The translations under genes and the position numbers were made by a program. 25,269 nt of DNA from a virus. The notes under the pieces are model-generated. The model was given only the letters and a program-made list of their open reading frames with translations. It had not been told where the DNA came from and did no database searches. Positions 16,304 to 23,405 of this stretch are shown piece by piece. Each line of letters starts with the position of its first letter. The first letter of the stretch is position 1. Location of the stretch: the IMG/VR virus record IMGVR_UViG_3300028044_001506, positions 1 to 25,269 of that record; one strand, 5' to 3'.

Positions 16304-17472
16304 GGGCTACTCCAATCGAGAAGGGTGATCCTGGCGCCTAGCGAGGCCAGTTGATCTGCAATTTCGGCGCGATAATTGGGATTCATCACCAGAACATCCG
16401 TCACTCCCCGGTCGGCGAGAGCGGCCGGGGGAACAATGGCATGTCCGGTGCCGGGGATGTAACGGCCCTGTTTGGCGGGGTTCAGATCGACGACGCAATC
16501 GATGATGGTAGCTTCGGGGTCCACCAGGTTTGCAAATGTAGCCCCTTTGGCCCCGGCACCCCACAGCGCCACCCGGCCTGTTCCGGCCAACTTAGCCAGA
16601 CGTGTGGCCCAATCCCGGCGCAACCGTTCCACTTGGTCGCCATAGGCCAACGCCAGGGCTGAGGTCTCTTGCGGCGTGCGGCGACAGTCAGCCGCGCCTG
16701 GCCTCGCCTCAAGCCAAAGATACTGGCCGCCAAAGATGTGGCGGACTGAAAGCACCTCGAACCCTGCGCGGCGGAACAGGTACGACAGAGACCCTGCGGT
16801 AAAAAGAGAGCAATGCTCGTAGAAGAAGTCCCACAGGATCTCGCCCCTAAGTATCCAGTCGACGCAGGGCGTTTCAAACCAGATTCGGGCATGAGGTGCA
16901 GCAGCCAGCGCCGAACGGACGGCCTTCAAGAGAGCCAATGGGTCGGGCACATGCTCGATGACATGGCGACAGACCACGGCATCGGCGGGCACGTCCAGGC
17001 AGGTCTCGTCATAGAAGCGGCGTTCAAAGCGAAGGCGTCCATCTAGGTCTTGGTCCGGCCCGACATAGCTCGTGTCAAAGCCGATGCCGCTGTTGCCACT
17101 ATCGGGCCAGGTCACAAGCTTGCGCAAGAATAGTCCCTTGCCACAGCCTATCTCGACCACCTGCGCGCCGCGAACGTCACGGTCTTCGACCAATTCGCGC
17201 GCCAAGTCGTCCATATAAGCGTCAAAGGCGGACGAGCAGGACTGGGTGTTGTCGTAGTCGGCACCATAATCGAGCAGGTCTAGCTCAAAGGCCGCGTTCC
17301 AGACGAAATTGCAGTCCTCGCAGACATGTAGGTCCAGCTTGCCTCGTGGCACCATCCGCGCCGATTGGGCACTTGCGACCAGGATGTTCTGCTGGACCGG
17401 AACACTGTCCCGAAGCAAGAACCGGCGGCCAGACTTTGCATCGCAGACCGGACAAGGAAGTAAGTTCGTCAT
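16300..17472 (-). CDS. Second sugar C-methyltransferase-like SAM enzyme
   Basis: This 390-residue enzyme shares the build of the other C-methyltransferase in the window but only distant sequence similarity. It has a zinc site from Cys7, Cys10, Cys51 and Cys54, a SAM motif VVEIGCGKGLFL (105-116), and a C-terminal GAGAKGATFAN domain with VVDLNPAKQGRYIPG. His174 (VIEHVPDP) and Tyr218-Glu219-His220 (FYEHCSLF) fall where TcaB9-type enzymes have catalytic residues, so it is probably active on a sugar, possibly at another carbon or on another substrate. The ATG at 17470-17472 was chosen because it overlaps the reductase stop as ATGA; 19 upstream codons were dropped. Confidence 0.8.
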   Translation of the reverse strand: MTNLLPCPVCDAKSGRRFLLRDSVPVQQNILVASAQSARMVPRGKLDLHVCEDCNFVWNAAFELDLLDYGADYDNTQSCSSAFDAYMDDLARELVEDRDVRGAQVVEIGCGKGLFLRKLVTWPDSGNSGIGFDTSYVGPDQDLDGRLRFERRFYDETCLDVPADAVVCRHVIEHVPDPLALLKAVRSALAAAPHARIWFETPCVDWILRGEILWDFFYEHCSLFTAGSLSYLFRRAGFEVLSVRHIFGGQYLWLEARPGAADCRRTPQETSALALAYGDQVERLRRDWATRLAKLAGTGRVALWGAGAKGATFANLVDPEATIIDCVVDLNPAKQGRYIPGTGHAIVPPAALADRGVTDVLVMNPNYRAEIADQLASLGARITLLDWSSP

Positions 17473-18344
17473 ATCCAGTCCTGTGCATGAAGTTTCAGCC
17501 CCTGCGCAAGGGTCAGGCGTGGCGCCCAACCCAGAGACGTCAGACGCGCGGGCTCTCCGGCCAGCAGCCGGGGCTCGCCAGGACGGGGAGCCGCAAGAGC
17601 AAGTAAAGGGTCAGGGTCAGTGCCTGTCAGCTGCGCCAGACCGGTCACGATCTCGCGCAGCCGCACGGGCACCCCGGAACAGACATTTGCAATCCCATCT
17701 GCGCCGTCGGCCAGTAGCTTCAGCAGCGCAGCACCCGTGTCGCTAACATGCAGGAGATCCCGAAGGGCGTCACCGTCGATGGCAAAGGCAGGCCGTTCAC
17801 CACGCAGGGCGGCCAAGATTGATGGCACCAGCCGGCGCGGATCCTCGCCCGCGCCAAAGCAATGGAAGAGCCGCCCCCAGGCCAGCGGCACTCTGTAAAT
17901 CCTAGCAATGTCGCTGGAAAGCCGCCGCGCCGTGTCTTTGGCGGAGCCATAGAGCGTCGCCGGCAAAGAGGGTGTCAGCTCCTCTCGGCACCAGCCCTGT
18001 GACCAATCGTATTCCGCGCATGATCCGGCCACTACGATCCCTTTGCCACCGGCCTTGCAAAATGCGTCAACCAGTCTCGCAGTTAAAATGGCCCAGCGCG
18101 GGTTGTCGGGATGCGACCAATAGGCCCCGTGATCAGCCTCCCAAGCCAAATGGATCAGGTGACTTGCCCCAGATCGATGGACAATGCTGGTCAGGTCGGT
18201 TTCCTTCAGAAGGTCAACTTCAATGAACTCTACGCCGTCCACAGGGCGGCGACCCGCTGTGATCGCGGGCAGGGCGGCCTCGTTCAGCGCAGCCATAACG
18301 GCAGTGCCGACAAATCCGCTCGCTCCTGTGACGAGTATCCGCAA
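17469..18344 (-). CDS. NAD(P)-dependent sugar epimerase/4-ketoreductase (extended SDR)
   Basis: This extended short-chain dehydrogenase has the dinucleotide motif TGASGFVG (6-13), Ser108 in VAGSCAEYDWSQG, and the catalytic YGSAK (132-136). DLLHVSDTGAALL near residue 215 is a common substrate-domain motif. It resembles nucleotide-sugar 4-ketoreductases (the CDP-abequose synthase type and others), so it may complete the sugar by reducing the C4 keto group; an epimerase is possible. The start is uncertain: TTG at 18342-18344 has AAAGGG eight bases upstream and opens directly on the Rossmann strand; alternatives are GTG at 18353 and ATG at 18389, both with poor ribosome sites. With the TTG start it has 291 residues. 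Confidence 0.85.
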   Translation of the reverse strand: MRILVTGASGFVGTAVMAALNEAALPAITAGRRPVDGVEFIEVDLLKETDLTSIVHRSGASHLIHLAWEADHGAYWSHPDNPRWAILTARLVDAFCKAGGKGIVVAGSCAEYDWSQGWCREELTPSLPATLYGSAKDTARRLSSDIARIYRVPLAWGRLFHCFGAGEDPRRLVPSILAALRGERPAFAIDGDALRDLLHVSDTGAALLKLLADGADGIANVCSGVPVRLREIVTGLAQLTGTDPDPLLALAAPRPGEPRLLAGEPARLTSLGWAPRLTLAQGLKLHAQDWI

Positions 18345-18421
18345 GCGCCGCACCCTTTCTACGCCTGGCCAGGCTGCCCCGCCCCCCATAGCCTGAGGGG
18401 GTCCGCAGAGCAAGGCTAGGC

Positions 18422-19318
18422 CTACCGCCCTCTCAGCCGGAGGGAGAGTGTCTGCGCCAGCGCGTAAAACCGCAGCGACACCCGATGCGGTGCTGCCAGC
18501 GGCGAGGCCAGAGCCGCCCGCGCGCCCGCTCCGTCACGCGCCCGCGCCAGCAGTTTCAATTGGCGCTGCAACAGGTGCTTTGCCGCATCTGGCCGCTGGG
18601 TCAGCCAATCGGCATGGCGCGAAAGGATCATGCCAAAAAAACCCGCCCGCTCGCCAGCCTTGGCGGCGGCAGTCAGATGGCCGCGCTCTCCACCAAGTCC
18701 GTCATGCTGGCGAACCATTACAGCTGGTGCAGGGGCGCGCATTCCCCGCAGTCCGGCCCGGAGCAGTCGAATGGAAAACTCGGTATCTTCATTCACCCGG
18801 ATATCCTCGGCAATTCCACCGGTGGCGAGAAACGCCGCTCTATCAATCCAGAAGCCACAGCCGAGCCCGGCAATTTGGTGACGGAAGGGGCGCACGTCTA
18901 CAACAGGTTTCCCCGGACCTCCGGGATAGGCGCCGATAGATGGCGCTGTCATACCCCGAAAGCTTAAGATCGGTGCAAAGCCATAGTCAGACTGCTGTTC
19001 TAGCACCCAGGTGGGATAGCCGGGTATCATCAGGTCGTCATCGTCCAGAAAAAGGATACGCCGTCCGCGGGCATGCGCCACGCCCCAGTTGCGCGCGCCA
19101 GCAGCGCCAGTGTTTGCTTCGCTGGTAGTGACCCGCAGTCGAGGGTCTAGGTCTGCCATCAAGCTTGCTACAGGCAGCGCGCTGCGGTCATCAACTACCA
19201 GCACTTCTGCGGAAGCTGGCAAGCTGGCGAGCACTGACTGGACGGCCGCTGCAAGAAGCTGCGGCCTGTCCCTAGTCGGGACTATGACCGTCAGTTCCAG
19301 GTCTTGGCTAGGGATCAT
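18422..19318 (-). CDS. Family 2 glycosyltransferase
   Basis: This 298-residue GT-A enzyme shows LTVIVPTRDRP (9-19) at the start, VLVVDDRS (39-46), GARNWGVAHARG (74-85) and the acidic metal site LFLDDDD (89-95). VNEDTEFSIRLLRAG lies near residue 195, the usual ED motif of GT2 enzymes. No membrane span is seen; Arg-rich C-terminal helices may rest on the membrane. It is the first gene of the second leftward sugar set and probably adds a sugar made by the island. The ATG at 19316-19318 was chosen (GGAG nine bases upstream); an ATG at 19360 gives 14 more residues but has no ribosome site. A 77-base gap follows before the reductase. Confidence 0.85.
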   Translation of the reverse strand: MIPSQDLELTVIVPTRDRPQLLAAAVQSVLASLPASAEVLVVDDRSALPVASLMADLDPRLRVTTSEANTGAAGARNWGVAHARGRRILFLDDDDLMIPGYPTWVLEQQSDYGFAPILSFRGMTAPSIGAYPGGPGKPVVDVRPFRHQIAGLGCGFWIDRAAFLATGGIAEDIRVNEDTEFSIRLLRAGLRGMRAPAPAVMVRQHDGLGGERGHLTAAAKAGERAGFFGMILSRHADWLTQRPDAAKHLLQRQLKLLARARDGAGARAALASPLAAPHRVSLRFYALAQTLSLRLRGR

Positions 19319-19349
19319 GCCAGATGGCTCCGCTTCATTTGGGTATTCA

Positions 19350-19553
19350 TCAGCTCTCATTCATGTGGCATCGTGCTGCACCATCCCACTGCCCAATGGC
19401 AAGGGACGATTTCACTTGCTCCAACATACAGGCCGCGGCTGTAGGTGATACCGTTGCTTGATCTGGCAGAATGGTGGGCAGCGGGAATTGCCAACTTACG
19501 ACGCCGAGCGGTTCGCCACTGAGATACTCTACAACCTCGACCGACTTTGGCAC
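19350..19553 (-). CDS. Uncertain small open frame, 67 residues
   Basis: This frame would encode a 67-residue protein from a GTG at 19551-19553. It reads like protein (VEVVEYLSGEPLGVVSWQF near the start, then LPTILPDQATV), with mixed polar and hydrophobic residues and not the Arg/Pro pattern of shadows. The ribosome site is weak (AGGA about 12 bases upstream). It overlaps the possible longer N-terminus of the GT2 gene. No family is recognised. It may be a remnant at the island boundary, or not a gene. Confidence 0.3.
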   Translation of the reverse strand: MPKSVEVVEYLSGEPLGVVSWQFPLPTILPDQATVSPTAAACMLEQVKSSLAIGQWDGAARCHMNES

Positions 19554-19575
19554 ATCACAGTCGATCCTGCCGCGG

Positions 19576-20316
19576 TTAGCGAACGGCTGCCTCGCTGGAT
19601 TGCTGCGAGTGCGATGCCGCGCCGCCGTCGGTCCGCTTGCCGCCCATTGCGTCGATGTTACCCATTTCCCACGGTCGCACCTTCGGCATCGCCGCCGTCA
19701 CTTCGACCTCCTGCAGCATGCCACCTGCAAGCAAGCCGTCCCGCACCCAGCCCAGCGCCTGCCACCAATCCTCATAGCCGCGTCGGGCGGATGCGATCTG
19801 TTCCGGATGCGACCGCCAAGTTACCGGGCAAGCCAACAACTCAACCGTTCGCCATTTGCCGCGCGTCTTCACCCGCTCGGTGCCGACGACGATGGTCATT
19901 GCCCGCTCGCCATGCTGGTTGGTCTTGATTTCTAACGGAACGCAGCGCGGGACAACGCCCGGCATCCAGTCCGGGGTCAGACCGGCGCGCGCCAGTTCTG
20001 CCACCTGGATCGCCATGCGGATGCCGCCGAGGCGGTCGGGCATGCTTGCGACGGTGGCTGCGATCACCTCGGCATCCGGGTGGGTATAGCTGCCCATTTT
20101 GTGCTGGCCGCCTTCCACCTTGCAGCCAAGCATGGCGCGTTGCAGCAGGACGTATTCGAGGCCGAAGCCGAAACCTTCCTCGGTCACGTCCTTTGGCGGC
20201 AGCAGTTCCAGCTGCGCCTGTTCTACCCGGAATGCCCATTCCAGCGCCGCCTGCACGCCCAGCGCCCGCTTCACTTTCGTGCCGCCTGCGGGCCCAATCC
20301 GCCCATAGACGCTCAT
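19576..20316 (-). CDS. Hypothetical phage protein next to C5 methyltransferase
   Basis: This 246-residue protein is soluble and of unknown function. Its core (about 20-200) has features that look conserved: AALEWAFRVEQAQLEL (24-39), FGFGLEYVLLQRAMLG (about 49-64), THPDAEVIAATVASMPDRLGG and a C-terminal ARRGYEDWWQALGWVR. I recall similar proteins next to methyltransferases in Rhodobacterales prophages but know no function. The last 40 residues are Gly/Ser-rich and probably disordered. The ATG at 20314-20316 has GAGGGG about eight bases upstream, and overlaps as ATGA the stop of the alternative frame inside the methyltransferase gene, not the methyltransferase's own stop at 20329. Confidence 0.75.
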   Translation of the reverse strand: MSVYGRIGPAGGTKVKRALGVQAALEWAFRVEQAQLELLPPKDVTEEGFGFGLEYVLLQRAMLGCKVEGGQHKMGSYTHPDAEVIAATVASMPDRLGGIRMAIQVAELARAGLTPDWMPGVVPRCVPLEIKTNQHGERAMTIVVGTERVKTRGKWRTVELLACPVTWRSHPEQIASARRGYEDWWQALGWVRDGLLAGGMLQEVEVTAAMPKVRPWEMGNIDAMGGKRTDGGAASHSQQSSEAAVR

Positions 20317-20966
20317 GGCTGCATCCCCTCAAACAGGGACATCTGCGCCGGGCGCTGGGCCGGGTCCGTCGGCCGCCAGATCCACGGGCCCGAGGCCATG
20401 GGCAGCAGCGAGAGAGCGCCACGCATGTGCTGCTGCCAGAGGGTGAACTCCGTTGCCGAGCAGGCGCAGAGCGCGTGCCCGATGGGCCAACCCATCAGCC
20501 ATGCGACGAAGATCGGGTTTAGCCGCCGCCGTGATCGTCCCTTCAGGATCCGCCGCGAGACGACGCGCCCATGCGAGGCAATCATCGAAGCCCAGAGCGG
20601 GCGCGAGATCGGGGTGTGCGGTGAGAACCGCGCGCCATCCATCGTGATCGCCGGGTCCGGGCGGGTGAAGCCCTGTTCCGCTCGGTAATGCAGGATATCC
20701 AGCCGGGACTTCCCATCGGCCCCGGTCACGCTGGCCTCGCTGGATCCTTTCCAGTTCTGCGCCGCTGGGGTTGGCCACTGCGCCGCCTGCGCTGGCAAGG
20801 GTGGCGTCCCGCCCGAACCATAGCTCTGGCCCGGCCCACCCTTCGCGCCATCGGTCGCTTTCGGCGTCGACCAGTTGATGATACCCAGCGCCAACGCTTC
20901 CGCCTTGCGGGTGAAGTCGCTGTTCCCTGCCGGGTTGTAATTGGCGGTGCCGGGATGCAGGCTCAT
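20313..20966 (-). CDS. Alternative-frame coding region overlapping the C5 methyltransferase
   Basis: In the +1 frame relative to the methyltransferase, 217 codons from ATG 20964-20966 to 20313 read like a real protein. It carries repeated W(S/P)TP motifs: WPTP just before the Met, NWSTPKATDG (31-40) and QWPTPAAQNWKGSS (63-76). It also has DGKSRLDILHYRAEQ, and near the end LNPIFVAWLMGWPIG (149-163) and GPWIW (193-197). WPTPxAxDxxG repeats and the LMGWPIG segment are familiar from phage DNA methylase-associated proteins. Its stop overlaps the next start as ATGA. There is no clear ribosome site at 20966, so it might be reached by frameshift or not made. The first half of this frame (to 21482) is Ser/Pro-rich shadow. 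Confidence 0.45.
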   Translation of the reverse strand: MSLHPGTANYNPAGNSDFTRKAEALALGIINWSTPKATDGAKGGPGQSYGSGGTPPLPAQAAQWPTPAAQNWKGSSEASVTGADGKSRLDILHYRAEQGFTRPDPAITMDGARFSPHTPISRPLWASMIASHGRVVSRRILKGRSRRRLNPIFVAWLMGWPIGHALCACSATEFTLWQQHMRGALSLLPMASGPWIWRPTDPAQRPAQMSLFEGMQP

Positions 20967-21486
20967 CGGTGTGGGCCAGGATGAAGATCCGGAGCCGCTG
21001 GTGCGGCGCGCCGACTTCTGCCGCGCTGAACAGGCCCGCCGCAGGCGTGTAGCCCATGCGCCAAAGCTCTCGCAGAACGGATTCGAGGCCGAGGGTGACG
21101 TGACCCGCGACATTTTCGAGAAAGACCCATTCGGGGCCGCACTCGACGATGACGCGAGCGACCTCTGGCCAGAGATGGCGCGGGTCCTCGGCCCCGCCGC
21201 GCTTTCCGGCCGCGCTGAACGGCTGGCACGGATATCCGGCGAGGACGATGTCGAAGGCGCCGCGGAAGGGCTGGGCATCGAAGCTGCGAAGATCATCCCA
21301 GATCGGGGCTGGGGCGAAATACCCTGCGCGCTGGGCGGCGATGAGAACGGCGCGGGGCCAGTCCTCCCACTCGACGAAGGCGCGGGTGTGGAAACCGGGT
21401 TCGGCGAGCATGACGCCCAGATCCAAGCCTCCGCCGCCTGCGCAGAGGGACAATCCGTGCCGGGGACGTGACACCACACCATTCAC
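20329..21486 (-). CDS. DNA (cytosine-5) methyltransferase
   Basis: This 385-residue enzyme has the motifs of C5 methyltransferases in order: SAM motif SLCAGGGGLDLG (13-24), acidic VEW (38-40), catalytic GYPCQPFS (84-91, Cys87), FLENV (122-126), QRLRIFIL (163-170), then a variable recognition region and LLGNGVHPLAAA (342-353) as motif X. It would methylate phage DNA at an unknown site, probably against host restriction. The GTG start (21484-21486) overlaps the initiator stop as GTGA, with GAGGGG about four bases upstream. From about residue 170 the DNA also encodes a plausible second frame. The gene belongs to the early leftward operon. Confidence 0.92.
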   Translation of the reverse strand: MNGVVSRPRHGLSLCAGGGGLDLGVMLAEPGFHTRAFVEWEDWPRAVLIAAQRAGYFAPAPIWDDLRSFDAQPFRGAFDIVLAGYPCQPFSAAGKRGGAEDPRHLWPEVARVIVECGPEWVFLENVAGHVTLGLESVLRELWRMGYTPAAGLFSAAEVGAPHQRLRIFILAHTDEPASRHRQLQPGREQRLHPQGGSVGAGYHQLVDAESDRWREGWAGPELWFGRDATLASAGGAVANPSGAELERIQRGQRDRGRWEVPAGYPALPSGTGLHPPGPGDHDGWRAVLTAHPDLAPALGFDDCLAWARRLAADPEGTITAAAKPDLRRMADGLAHRARALRLLGNGVHPLAAAHAWRSLAAAHGLGPVDLAADGPGPAPGADVPV

Positions 21487-22508
21487 CGCACCCCTCGCAG
21501 CCGGAGGCGCTCGGGGGTGACCAAGCCGCGCACCAGCATCAGGTCGCGGATGCTGTTGTTGATCGCGCTGACCGGCAGGAAGCCGTCGGCGTTGACCATC
21601 TTGGCGTAGAACGCCGCCTTTTCATCGTCGCTCAGCCGGGGAGGGTCTTCGCGCTTGCGCCGCCGCTTTGCCTTTTGGCTTTTGGCCGTCGCAATGGCCG
21701 TCTGTGCATCGCGCTGGACGGCGCGTTCCATGAACCTGTCGAGGGCCTTGGGGCCATCAGGCGGATTGGGATGATCGGTACGGCTCTCAAGGGCGACCTC
21801 GATGATCCGCTTCCGCGACAACCCGATATCGTCGATCCAGCGGCGAACATGGGTGCGGGCTGGCCAACCCTGCCACCAGGCGGGGAGGGTGGCATTGGCG
21901 GCGAAGCCCAGCGCCGCAAGCAGTTCTGCGAAGAACCGATCAAATTCGGCCTCACGCGCTTGCGCGTCCTCCTCCTCCTTTACTGGTTTACTTAGTGGTT
22001 CTCTTACAAGGTTAGTGTCCGGATTCCGGACACGGCTTTCGGCATTTTCCGGACACGGGTCGGGGCAAAATCCGGACACGGGTTCCTGCGGATAGCCGTG
22101 TGCGATCTCCGGACACGGCTCGACCAGATCAGCTGGGATGGTGGCGATTTCACACGCAGTTTCAGCATCATGGCCGAAGTGCAAAAGCCCGTGTCCGATT
22201 TCCGGACATGGCTCCGGATCATGTGGTGCAAAGCCTTCCTCGAACCCCAAGATGTAGCGTGTCGGCAGCTGGCGCTTGGTGACGGGATCGATGCGCGGCA
22301 CCCGCCGCAGCAGCTGTTCCGCCTCCAGCCGGTCGAGATGCTCGTTCAGGGTGGACCGGCTGATTTCGCAATCATGGGCCAGCCGATCCTGCGACGGGAA
22401 GCAACCGAAGTCGGGGTTGAAACGATCACAGAGGTGCCAGAGCACGATCTTGGTCGTCGGCTTCAGCCCGCGCCGCTGGATGGCCCAGTTGGTGGCGTCG
22501 TGGCTCAT
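21483..22508 (-). CDS. Winged-helix replication-initiator-like protein (lambda O analogue)
   Basis: This 341-residue protein has an N-terminal winged helix (about 15-75) with KIVLWHLCDRFN, then FPSQDRLAHDCEISRSTLNEHLDRLE, the recognition helix region, typical of HTH_36-type phage replication proteins. The middle (about 95-165) is Pro/Cys/Glu-rich and low in order. The C-terminal part (about 175-320) is helical and charged, with SQKAKRRRKRED and KAAFYAKMVNAD, and may bind a helicase or loader. Five copies of TCCGGACA(C/T)GG lie inside the gene in different frames, as lambda ori lies in gene O, so an initiator role is inferred. The ATG (22506-22508) overlaps the VRR-NUC stop as ATGA and has GGAGGG seven bases upstream. 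A long upstream open frame is shadow. Confidence 0.75.
   Translation of the reverse strand: MSHDATNWAIQRRGLKPTTKIVLWHLCDRFNPDFGCFPSQDRLAHDCEISRSTLNEHLDRLEAEQLLRRVPRIDPVTKRQLPTRYILGFEEGFAPHDPEPCPEIGHGLLHFGHDAETACEIATIPADLVEPCPEIAHGYPQEPVSGFCPDPCPENAESRVRNPDTNLVREPLSKPVKEEEDAQAREAEFDRFFAELLAALGFAANATLPAWWQGWPARTHVRRWIDDIGLSRKRIIEVALESRTDHPNPPDGPKALDRFMERAVQRDAQTAIATAKSQKAKRRRKREDPPRLSDDEKAAFYAKMVNADGFLPVSAINNSIRDLMLVRGLVTPERLRLRGVR
21979..22212. repeat. Iteron cluster and AT-rich stretch, candidate replication origin
   Basis: TCCGGACACGG begins at 22025, 22048, 22071 and 22108, and TCCGGACATGG at 22201. Start-to-start spacings are 23, 23, 37 and 93 bases. The first copy forms a perfect 19-base inverted repeat with GTGTCCGGA (22015-22033); the last is paired with an imperfect inverse copy at 22187-22198. 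The stretch 21979-22016 is about 66% A+T in a GC-rich window. Spacing of 23 is not a multiple of three, and the copies are read in different frames, so the DNA itself seems to be under selection. Confidence 0.75.
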
Positions 22509-22900
22509 GGCGTAACCCTCCGCGCTGGCAGCTGCGCGCGGCTGGTGAAGCCGTTGTCGGCCAGCGCGCCCAGCGCGTCGTCGACCGAGCGCACCAGCGC
22601 CCAGCCAAAGCCCTGCGCGCAAACGGTATCGCGGAAGACCTCTTGCGATTTGCGCAATCGGCCGGTCTCGCTTTTGACCTCGAGGAACAGCACGCGGCCG
22701 CCGGAGATCACGATCAGATCGGCAAACCCGGCATGAACGCCCATGCCGACAAGGATCGACTGACGCTTCGCGCCGCGGGGCCCGGCCTCGGTCACCTCGT
22801 TGACGCAATGATGCACGATGGCGTCGCGGGGCAGGGCGAAGCGCAAGGCCTGCACGATTGCGCGCTGGGCATCGGCCTCGGGTGTGCTGCGCCGGTTCAT
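22505..22900 (-). CDS. VRR-NUC domain nuclease
   Basis: This 131-residue protein is a stand-alone VRR-NUC nuclease of the PD-(D/E)XK fold. The likely catalytic residues are Asp61 in HAGFADLIVI and Glu74-Val-Lys76 in VLFLEVKSE, with Gln86 in KSQEVFRD, in the family order. Members resolve or cut branched DNA and often sit in phage replication modules. The start ATG overlaps the upstream stop as ATGA, and the stop overlaps the initiator start, so the three genes are probably translated together. Length is typical for phage VRR-NUC proteins (about 100-150). Confidence 0.9.
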   Translation of the reverse strand: MNRRSTPEADAQRAIVQALRFALPRDAIVHHCVNEVTEAGPRGAKRQSILVGMGVHAGFADLIVISGGRVLFLEVKSETGRLRKSQEVFRDTVCAQGFGWALVRSVDDALGALADNGFTSRAQLPARRVTP

Positions 22901-23163
22901 GCCGCACCGCCTTTCGGGAAGGCGGCCGCCGCGATGGCATGCAAAGGGCGTCGGTCCAGCAGGCGCAACAGGTCGATGGCGTCACCACATTCGCGTGCAT
23001 CGTCGGTCTGTCCGACGACGACCCGTGCGGCGAGGATGACCAGCGAGTCCGGATGCTGGGTTGTGTCCGCGAGGACGACGCGCGCTTCGGTCAGGCGGTC
23101 ATGCATCCAATCGACGGTGGCGGAGTTCGGAATGACGGGCGGGTGGGACAGGAGGCTCGTCAT
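22897..23163 (-). CDS. Hypothetical protein, 88 residues
   Basis: A small protein of unknown function in the early operon. Residues 18-75 look helical (WMHDRLTEARVVLADTTQ, then SLVILAARVVVGQTDDARECGDAIDLLRLLD). It is mainly Ala/Val/Leu-rich without a signal peptide or a clear membrane span. Both ends overlap neighbours by four bases (ATGA), which supports the gene. No family is recognised. Confidence 0.7.
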   Translation of the reverse strand: MTSLLSHPPVIPNSATVDWMHDRLTEARVVLADTTQHPDSLVILAARVVVGQTDDARECGDAIDLLRLLDRRPLHAIAAAAFPKGGAA

Positions 23164-23405
23164 TTGCGGCCCTTCCCGTTTGCGCGCTTGGTGCTCTCCT
23201 GCTTTTCCAGCCAGTCCAAAACAACGGCGCGACGATAGTAGATGGTGCGCCCGGCTCGCACGCAGGCAGGGCCAGTGCGCCGGTCGTCCCAGCGCCGAAG
23301 CGTGTCGACCGAAAGGCCAAGCTCGCGCGCCAGGTCAAGGCGGCTGATCCATCCCGCCATCAAGGGCGCGGGTGGTGCCGCGGGATGTCGATGTGTCTGC
23401 GTCAT
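23160..23405 (-). CDS. AlpA/MerR-like HTH excisionase or regulator
   Basis: This 81-residue protein has a winged-helix DNA-binding domain of the excisionase/AlpA type (about 17-70): SRLDLARELGLSVDTLRRWDDR, then a wing with GRTIYYRRAVVLDWLE. The C-terminus is basic (KRANGKGRK). Such proteins act as Xis factors or as activators of the early operon. The ATG (23403-23405) was chosen because GGAGA lies about seven bases upstream; the longer frame adds Arg-rich shadow residues, and an ATG 15 codons in is a second option. It is first in the leftward early operon and faces the integrase across 604 bases with repeated DNA modules, which would suit a DNA-bending or repressing role there. Confidence 0.8.
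   Translation of the reverse strand: MTQTHRHPAAPPAPLMAGWISRLDLARELGLSVDTLRRWDDRRTGPACVRAGRTIYYRRAVVLDWLEKQESTKRANGKGRK

Noticed and set aside
20967-21482. First half of the +1 frame in the C5 methyltransferase gene
   Set aside because: Ser/Pro/Arg low-complexity composition typical of a shadow; only the part after about 20978 looks like protein.
21979-22212. CRISPR-like array at the iteron cluster
   Set aside because: Repeats are only about 11 bases, with spacers of 12-26 bases in a coding gene and no cas genes nearby.
22509-23000. Upstream 164-codon extension of the initiator frame
   Set aside because: The extension is Arg-rich shadow of the VRR-NUC gene; the ATG at 22508 has a strong ribosome site and the ATGA overlap.
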